From positions 1 to 10,170 of the forward strand of contig CAYZSE010000121.1 in the NCBI GenBank assembly GCA_964481035.1: a DNA stretch of 10,170 nucleotides. Direction: 5' to 3'. Both the position numbers and the translations under genes were made by a program. Origin of the DNA: JAAAPF01 sp964481035. GTDB taxonomy: Bacteria > Pseudomonadota > Alphaproteobacteria > Geminicoccales > Geminicoccaceae. Below are positions 6,559-10,170 of the stretch, in pieces. How positions within the stretch are numbered: position 1 is the first letter of the stretch; every line of letters begins with the position of its first letter. The notes beneath the pieces are model-generated. The model searched no databases. It was not told where the DNA came from and was given only the letters and a program-made list of their open reading frames with translations.

Positions 6559-8079
6559 CTAACCGGCAGACGCCCTCGCCGCCGCCGCCGTTGCCGCCGC
6601 CGTCGGGGCGATGACGATGGCGGCCTCGGCGACGCCGATGGCCTTGGCGAGCAGGTCGAGCCGGCCCTGCACGGCCTCGCTGTCGGGGATGCGCGAGGCG
6701 TCGGCGACGACGAGGCGCAGGCGCTCGTTGCCGACCTCGAGCCGCGCCGTGTCGAGCAGCGCCGGCACGCTCGCCGACACCCGATGCCCCAGGAGCTGCG
6801 CGCGGCCGAGGATCAGCGCCCGGCGCCGCAGGCTCGGCGCGAGCAGGGCCGCCGCCGGCGCGGTCTCCGGATCCTTCGCCGCCCCGCCGTAGCGGGCGTG
6901 CAGGGCGAGCGCCAGGAACACCCGCTCGGCGTGCTCGATGCCGACGAAGGGAAACTGCAGGATGCGGCGGAACGCCTCGCGCGGCCGCGCGTCGGGGTGG
7001 TCGCGCCAGGCGATGTCGGTCAGCTTGCAGGCGGCGACGCGCAGCCGCCGGTCGACCTCGGTCTCGCCGGGGAAGAGGTCGTCGGTCCAGCGCACCAGCG
7101 CCGCCCCGAAGGTCGGCACCCGCGCGGTCATGCCCCCCAGCTCGCGGGCCCCCTCGACCAGCGGATCGAGCCGGCGCTGGGCGTCGCTCATGAGGTCGTA
7201 GAGCCAGCCCTCGCGCAGGCCGAGGGCGGAGAAGACGACCCGGTCGGGTGCCAGGCGCTTGAGCACGCGGTCGAGGACGAGGGCCGCCGCCGCGGAGGTG
7301 TCGGCGCGGCGCTGCGCGATCCCGGGCAGGGCGGCGAGCTCGCCGGGGCCGAGCTTCCACAGCCGCTTGGCGAACTTGCGCGCCTCCTTGGTCGCGAGCG
7401 CGTAGCCGTGCACGACCGGCACCGGGGCCGCGACCGCGGCCATGTGCGCCTTGGCGAGGGCGCGCCAGCCGCCGCCGACGGCGTAGAAGGTGGGCTCGGT
7501 GGTCATCAGCGGCGGCACCGAGGCCTCCAGGAGCGCGTCGACCCGACGGCGCGCCGCCTTGGCGTCGCCCGCCTCCAAGAGCGCCTTCACCGGCAGCGCG
7601 CCGAGCGACAGGCTCACGTGGCGGGTGCCGACGTGCCGGCCGGTGACCTCGACGAGTTCCAACGAGCCGCCGCCCATGTCGCCGACCATGCCGGTCGGGC
7701 GCCAGAAGCCGGCGACCACGCCCAGGCCCGCGAGGCGCGCCTCCTCCTCGCCGGTGAGGACGCGCACCTCGAAGCCGGTGGCGGCACCGATCGCCTGGAC
7801 CAGATCCTCGCCGTTCGCGGCCCGGCGGACCGCCTCGGTGGCGAGCACGTCGAGCCGCGCCACGCCCATCGCCTCGGCGATGGCGGCAAAGCGCCCCATC
7901 GTGTCGACCACGCGGCGAAAGGCCGGAGGGCTGATCTCGCCGGCCTCCTCCAGTCCCTCGCCGAGCCGGCAGAGCGCCTTCTCGTTGAAGCGCGGCAAGG
8001 GCGCGCGGCCGGCCTTCTCGTAGACGACCATGCGCACCGAGTTGGAACCCAGGTCGACGACGGCCACGGGTGCTGTCAT
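6559..8079 (-). CDS. ppx: Ppx/GppA family phosphatase (exopolyphosphatase)
   Basis: Ppx/GppA enzymes remove terminal phosphates from inorganic polyphosphate or from pppGpp. The 506-residue protein has the ASKHA-fold start MTAPVAVVDLGSNSVRMVVYE, the catalytic-glutamate region LTGEEEARLAGLGVV at 108-122, and the second phosphate loop GDMGGGSLELVEV at 133-145. A C-terminal HD-like helical domain contains LTDIAWRDHPDARPREAFRRILQFPFVGIEHAERVFLALALHARYGG. The length matches full-length Ppx (about 500-513) rather than short GppA-like proteins. I chose the ATG at 8079 because GGGAG lies 6 nt upstream (8086-8090 on the + strand) and homology starts at once. The frame stays open upstream to 8241, but those 54 residues look like translated leader. 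In many alphaproteobacteria this gene neighbours rlmE; here it does not. Which substrate it prefers cannot be read from the sequence. Confidence 0.92.
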   Translation of the reverse strand: MTAPVAVVDLGSNSVRMVVYEKAGRAPLPRFNEKALCRLGEGLEEAGEISPPAFRRVVDTMGRFAAIAEAMGVARLDVLATEAVRRAANGEDLVQAIGAATGFEVRVLTGEEEARLAGLGVVAGFWRPTGMVGDMGGGSLELVEVTGRHVGTRHVSLSLGALPVKALLEAGDAKAARRRVDALLEASVPPLMTTEPTFYAVGGGWRALAKAHMAAVAAPVPVVHGYALATKEARKFAKRLWKLGPGELAALPGIAQRRADTSAAAALVLDRVLKRLAPDRVVFSALGLREGWLYDLMSDAQRRLDPLVEGARELGGMTARVPTFGAALVRWTDDLFPGETEVDRRLRVAACKLTDIAWRDHPDARPREAFRRILQFPFVGIEHAERVFLALALHARYGGAAKDPETAPAAALLAPSLRRRALILGRAQLLGHRVSASVPALLDTARLEVGNERLRLVVADASRIPDSEAVQGRLDLLAKAIGVAEAAIVIAPTAAATAAAARASAG

Positions 8080-8313
8080 CGGCCGCTCCCGCCGCGGAGA
8101 CGGCCCAAAACCAGGGCGCGGGTCGCGGGTCTCGAGCATGGCACGGGCGTTCCCCCGGCGCCGGCCGCGCTCGCCCGTTCGAGCCGGCGGATGACGCGCG
8201 CTTGGGGCGATAGCATCGCATCGAACCGCCCCCGCCGCCACCCTGTCTAGCCCGGCCCGATCACCCGCGTCGTCGCGCCGCGTTTCGCGATCAGCGGCTC
8301 GGGCTGCCCGGCA
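8080..8313. other. Non-coding gap upstream of ppx
   Basis: No gene is supported here. The ppx frame remains open to 8241 with a possible alternative ATG at 8139, but that extension is Arg/Pro/Gly-rich and lacks a good ribosome binding site. The ppx promoter probably lies in this gap or in the adjacent 8314-8700 stretch; no clear -35/-10 pair was found. No tRNA or repeat was seen. Confidence 0.5.
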
Positions 8314-9123
8314 TCATGCCGCCTGGTAAGCCCGCTTTGCGTCGCGAAGGGGTGTGCGGTCTGTCGACGGCACTGGCGAGATGGGCCGGAAAGAGGCGTC
8401 CGATCTGTCCGCCACCGCGATCCAAGGCTCGTCACAAGTGGACCCGCGGGCCGCGCCTCGCGGTCTTCGAATGGGCGGGATCGCGCTGATAGGGGCGAGC
8501 ACCGTGCGGGGGCTGAGAGCTATAGTGATGCCGTTATCTGCGAGCGTTGAAGCAAGCTGAAGGGCGCCATGCGGCAGCGCGGTTACTGGCAGCGGGTTAA
8601 AACCGGCTACATCCGGGCCGGCGAGCCGCCAAGCTGACGATAAGCTGGCACGCGCCCCAGTTGGCGGCGTGCGGCAAGCCCCTGTCTGCCGCCGCGACGC
8701 CAGCCCTAAAACGGCCAGCTGCTCCAGCGACGCATTCCACTTCGGCGGCAACCGGTAGCCCGCCGGCGGCGCCACCAGCGCCATCGCCGCCTCGACCCTC
8801 GGCCATTGCTGGATCAGCCGGGCCATCTGCTCGTGGTGTTCGAGCTTCAAGAGGCCTGCCGACATCGCCAGCAAGCGGAGCCGGGCGCGCCGCAGCGCGA
8901 TGCGCTCGGCGCTCCGCGTCAAGATCCGTCTATCGCGGGTGACGACGATCCAATCGCCCGCCTGCCGCGACACGAAGCCTATCCAGTCCACATCGGAGAC
9001 GTTCGCCGGGAGCACGTCCTTGAGGTGCACGACCCGCCGCCGTTCGTCGTTCAGGAACGCCTCGAGAGTGCGCGCCATCGACGGCGGACAGTTGTTGTCG
9101 AAGAAGACATTGAACCGCGTCAC
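8314..9123 (-). CDS. PIN-like ribonuclease toxin (VapC45-like), with an unusual C-terminal extension
   Basis: PIN-domain toxins of type II toxin-antitoxin modules cut RNA using metal held by acidic residues. Residues 1-137 match the VapC45-like PIN subgroup. FNVFFDNNCPPSMARTLEAF has the first Asp (D9); VVHLKDVLPANVSDVDWIGFV has the central acidic pair and Trp; DWIVVTRDRRILTRSAERIALRRARLRLL has the late Asp (D64 region). HEQMARLIQQWPRVEAAM and PPAGYRLPPKWNASLEQL then close the domain. The GTG start (9123-9121) overlaps the antitoxin TGA as GTGA and has no good Shine-Dalgarno sequence, so it is probably translationally coupled. The frame continues for another ~130 codons to 8314, but that tail (about 139-269) resembles no domain I know and looks like translated spacer. 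A one-base loss in the T4 run at 8708-8711 would end the protein at residue 138 (TAG at 8706-8708), about the family's usual size. The N-terminal call is firm; the true end is uncertain. Confidence 0.75.
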   Translation of the reverse strand: MTRFNVFFDNNCPPSMARTLEAFLNDERRRVVHLKDVLPANVSDVDWIGFVSRQAGDWIVVTRDRRILTRSAERIALRRARLRLLAMSAGLLKLEHHEQMARLIQQWPRVEAAMALVAPPAGYRLPPKWNASLEQLAVLGLASRRQTGACRTPPTGARASLSSAWRLAGPDVAGFNPLPVTALPHGALQLASTLADNGITIALSPRTVLAPISAIPPIRRPRGAARGSTCDEPWIAVADRSDASFRPISPVPSTDRTPLRDAKRAYQAA

Positions 9124-9797
9124 GCGGCGGTCGCGAGGTCCCGCTCGAATTGCAGGGCTCGCCGAACGGAACGCACCGGCACCTCGTAGAGACGCGCCAC
9201 CTTGTCGACATCTCCGCGCTCGCTGGCGACGGCATCGGCCAGCGTCCGCGTCGGGACGTAGCAACACTCCTCGACAGGCTGGCCGAAGCTGCGCTCGGGA
9301 TCGAGGAGGATGCCGCCCTTGGCCCCACGCGGTCGCCACTGCACCGGGGACATGCCGTCAAAGGTCACGTCGCTGAGGCTCTGCTCGATCAGCCGGCCGA
9401 TCACGTACTGGTTCTTGAAGACGTCGAGCAGCTTCGGCTCGCCGGCATCGGGCTCCACCTCCAGCATGATGCGGGCGCCGTCGGTCCGGAAACGCGCCGT
9501 CGAGAACGGATGATCGGTACCGAGCACCTCCTCAGCCTTGCGGATGGCCTTGCGGATCATCTGCGCGCTGAGCCCCGCCCGGCGGAAGGCGGTCGTCGCC
9601 CGTAGTTCCATCAGGTCTCGAAAGCTGAGCGTGAGCTCGCCGGGAATCTGCACATCGGCGCGCCACATCGGCTCCACGTCGTTGCCGGCGGAGGATCGAT
9701 AGCCACGGAGCCAGCGCGCAACCATGCCCGGCTGCACGCCGACCAGGCGCGCCGCCTCCTGGCGGTCGTAGAGACCGATGCCAACGAGATCGTCCAA
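9120..9797 (-). CDS. VapB45-like antitoxin with HTH and DUF433 domain
   Basis: This 225-residue protein is the probable antitoxin and DNA-binding autorepressor of the module. The N-terminal part has a MerR-like helix-turn-helix, LYDRQEAARLVGVQPGMVARWLRGY (9-33). A middle region (LSFRDLMELRATTAFRRAGLSAQMIRKAIRKAEEVLG, about 57-93) is typical of VapB45-like proteins. The C-terminal ~60 residues (ILLDPERSFGQPVEE to VARLYEVPVRSVRRALQFE) are a DUF433 domain, itself a winged/HTH-like fold common in antitoxins. The start is a TTG at 9797-9795, chosen because GGAGG lies 7 nt upstream (9805-9809) and no in-frame ATG or GTG occurs before the upstream stop at 9849-9851. Its stop overlaps the toxin start by 3 bases within a GTGA junction, and antitoxin-first order is standard for type II modules. 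The size is close to what I recall for the antitoxin of the mycobacterial VapBC45 pair. Confidence 0.82.
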   Translation of the reverse strand: MDDLVGIGLYDRQEAARLVGVQPGMVARWLRGYRSSAGNDVEPMWRADVQIPGELTLSFRDLMELRATTAFRRAGLSAQMIRKAIRKAEEVLGTDHPFSTARFRTDGARIMLEVEPDAGEPKLLDVFKNQYVIGRLIEQSLSDVTFDGMSPVQWRPRGAKGGILLDPERSFGQPVEECCYVPTRTLADAVASERGDVDKVARLYEVPVRSVRRALQFERDLATAA

Positions 9798-9809
9798 CTC
9801 CTCTCCTCC
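9798..9809 (-). promoter_or_regulatory. Ribosome binding site supporting the TTG start of the antitoxin
   Basis: The - strand reads AGGAGGAGAGGAG-type purines right before TTG, with GGAGG at 9805-9809 and 7 nt spacing. It is the strongest ribosome binding signal of the module and decides the rare TTG start. Confidence 0.65.
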
Positions 9810-9822
9810 CCAGGCCCCACCC

Positions 9823-9859
9823 GTTGTAGTGCGCCGATCGTGCCCCTGTCATCTGTCAC
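9823..9859 (-). promoter_or_regulatory. Candidate promoter/operator of the toxin-antitoxin module
   Basis: On the - strand, ATGACA (9847-9852; 5 of 6 to TTGACA) is followed after 18 nt by TACAAC (9823-9828; 4 of 6 to TATAAT), which would start a leader of about 20 nt before the TTG start. A second GTGACA lies 7 nt further upstream (9854-9859), so the -35 region is a short direct repeat. Such repeats could be sites for the antitoxin's HTH. This is a pattern match only. Confidence 0.4.
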
Positions 9860-10170
9860 GGCGTAACACCTGGGCCGCGCCCTCGAGGCTTGGCGCAGGC
9901 GTCCGCGCACGCCGGAACGACCGCAAGTGACACTCAGAGTAGCGTCGGCCAAGCGGAAATGACGAAGGCGGCATTGGGCTCGTACAGCTTGATTACCCGG
10001 CACAACCGGCGCCCAAGGCGCAAACCCGCTGCTTGTCCTTTGCCGCACCGCCAAGGACGAAGTATTGAGGCGGCAGTGGGCCGGCTTGGCCCTTGCAGAA
10101 AAGGTCAGCTTTTTGGTTTCCGGCCCGTCAACGGCGCCCGCGCCGGGGCCGCCCCGGCTTCTGGGCGAGG
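9860..10170. other. Right-edge region without a supported gene
   Basis: This 311-bp stretch has mixed third-position composition unlike the neighbouring genes, and no reading frame in it looks like a known protein. It holds a 7-bp G/C stem (GCCGGGG at 10142-10148 with CCCCGGC at 10152-10158) and an AAAAG/CTTTT inverted repeat (10099-10103 with 10109-10113). Two - strand frames are open from the right edge and stop at 10128 and 10105. Either could be the last codons of a gene outside the window, but the visible 13-21 residues are too few to judge. Confidence 0.4.

Noticed and set aside
8165..8195. A GTTCGAG word resembling a tRNA T-loop
   Set aside because: The flanks do not form a T-stem, and no anticodon arm or acceptor stem lies at the right distance.
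5192..8221. A 1009-codon open frame on the - strand
   Set aside because: It runs out of frame through ppx, the ppx-dctP gap and dctP, is Arg/Gly/Pro-rich and shows no domain. It is a by-product of high GC. The same holds for the 809-codon frame at 4903-2474.
8080..8241. A 54-residue N-terminal extension of Ppx
   Set aside because: The ATG at 8079 has a well-placed GGGAG and the conserved AVVDLGSNS motif starts five residues in. The extension looks like translated leader.
6508..8250. A 580-codon open frame on the + strand opposite ppx
   Set aside because: It mirrors the ppx codons in the antisense frame, with His/Arg/Asp-rich low-complexity sequence and no ribosome binding site. The + strand frames at 3448-4269, 4327-5253 and 5311-6474 were rejected for the same reason.
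8354..8560. A 68-codon + strand frame (MRSVDGTGEM...)
   Set aside because: No ribosome binding site, no recognisable domain and mixed codon use. It lies opposite the doubtful toxin tail.
9124..9339. Longer N-terminus for the PIN toxin, starting at 9339
   Set aside because: It would lie entirely inside the antitoxin gene and has an Arg/Gly-rich shadow composition. The GTGA overlap at 9123 gives the natural start.
10065..10170. A + strand frame with TTG start and AAGGA 7 nt upstream, open to the window edge
   Set aside because: Third-position composition is unlike the neighbouring genes and the 35 visible residues resemble nothing known; the spacing match may be chance.

Overview
The window is very GC-rich with a strong G/C bias at third codon positions. 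Its gene content points to a Gram-negative alphaproteobacterium, probably of a deep-branching, high-GC Rhodospirillales/Geminicoccales-like lineage. That placement is inference from the leuS-lptE-holA linkage, the GCGFxPxYG-type LptE start, a C4-dicarboxylate-type dctPQM set and the Ppx/GppA type. I cannot name a genus from sequence alone.

Layout. On the + strand, 1-3210 holds a tightly overlapping operon: the last ~568 codons of leuS (leucyl-tRNA synthetase, 5' end outside the window), lptE (LPS-assembly lipoprotein) and holA (DNA polymerase III delta subunit). Everything further right is on the - strand. dctM, dctQ and dctP (transcribed in the order P-Q-M, 6351 to 3217) encode a complete TRAP transporter of the C4-dicarboxylate subtype. 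Next come ppx (8079 to 6559, a Ppx/GppA phosphatase) and a two-gene toxin-antitoxin module (9797 to about 8706 or 8314). The module pairs a VapB45-like HTH plus DUF433 antitoxin with a VapC45-like PIN-domain toxin. The right edge (9853-10170) has no convincing gene.

How the genes work together. leuS, lptE and holA are unrelated housekeeping functions (translation, outer membrane assembly, replication) kept in one transcript with overlapping ends (14 bp, then 4 bp). dctP, dctQ and dctM encode the periplasmic binding protein and the two membrane subunits of one Na+- or H+-coupled uptake system. Two stem-loops in the dctP-dctQ gap would suit higher expression of the binding protein than of the membrane parts. 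The toxin gene starts inside the antitoxin stop codon (GTGA), the usual coupling for such modules.

Points worth a second look: a 20-bp perfect palindrome that contains the stop codons of both convergent genes holA and dctM; the dctP-dctQ hairpins; and the toxin reading frame, which runs ~130 codons past its domain and could be restored to about 138 residues by a single-base change in a T4 run. I found no tRNA, rRNA, CRISPR array, insertion sequence or wholly new multi-gene system. The toxin-antitoxin segment and its flanks are the only accessory-looking part.
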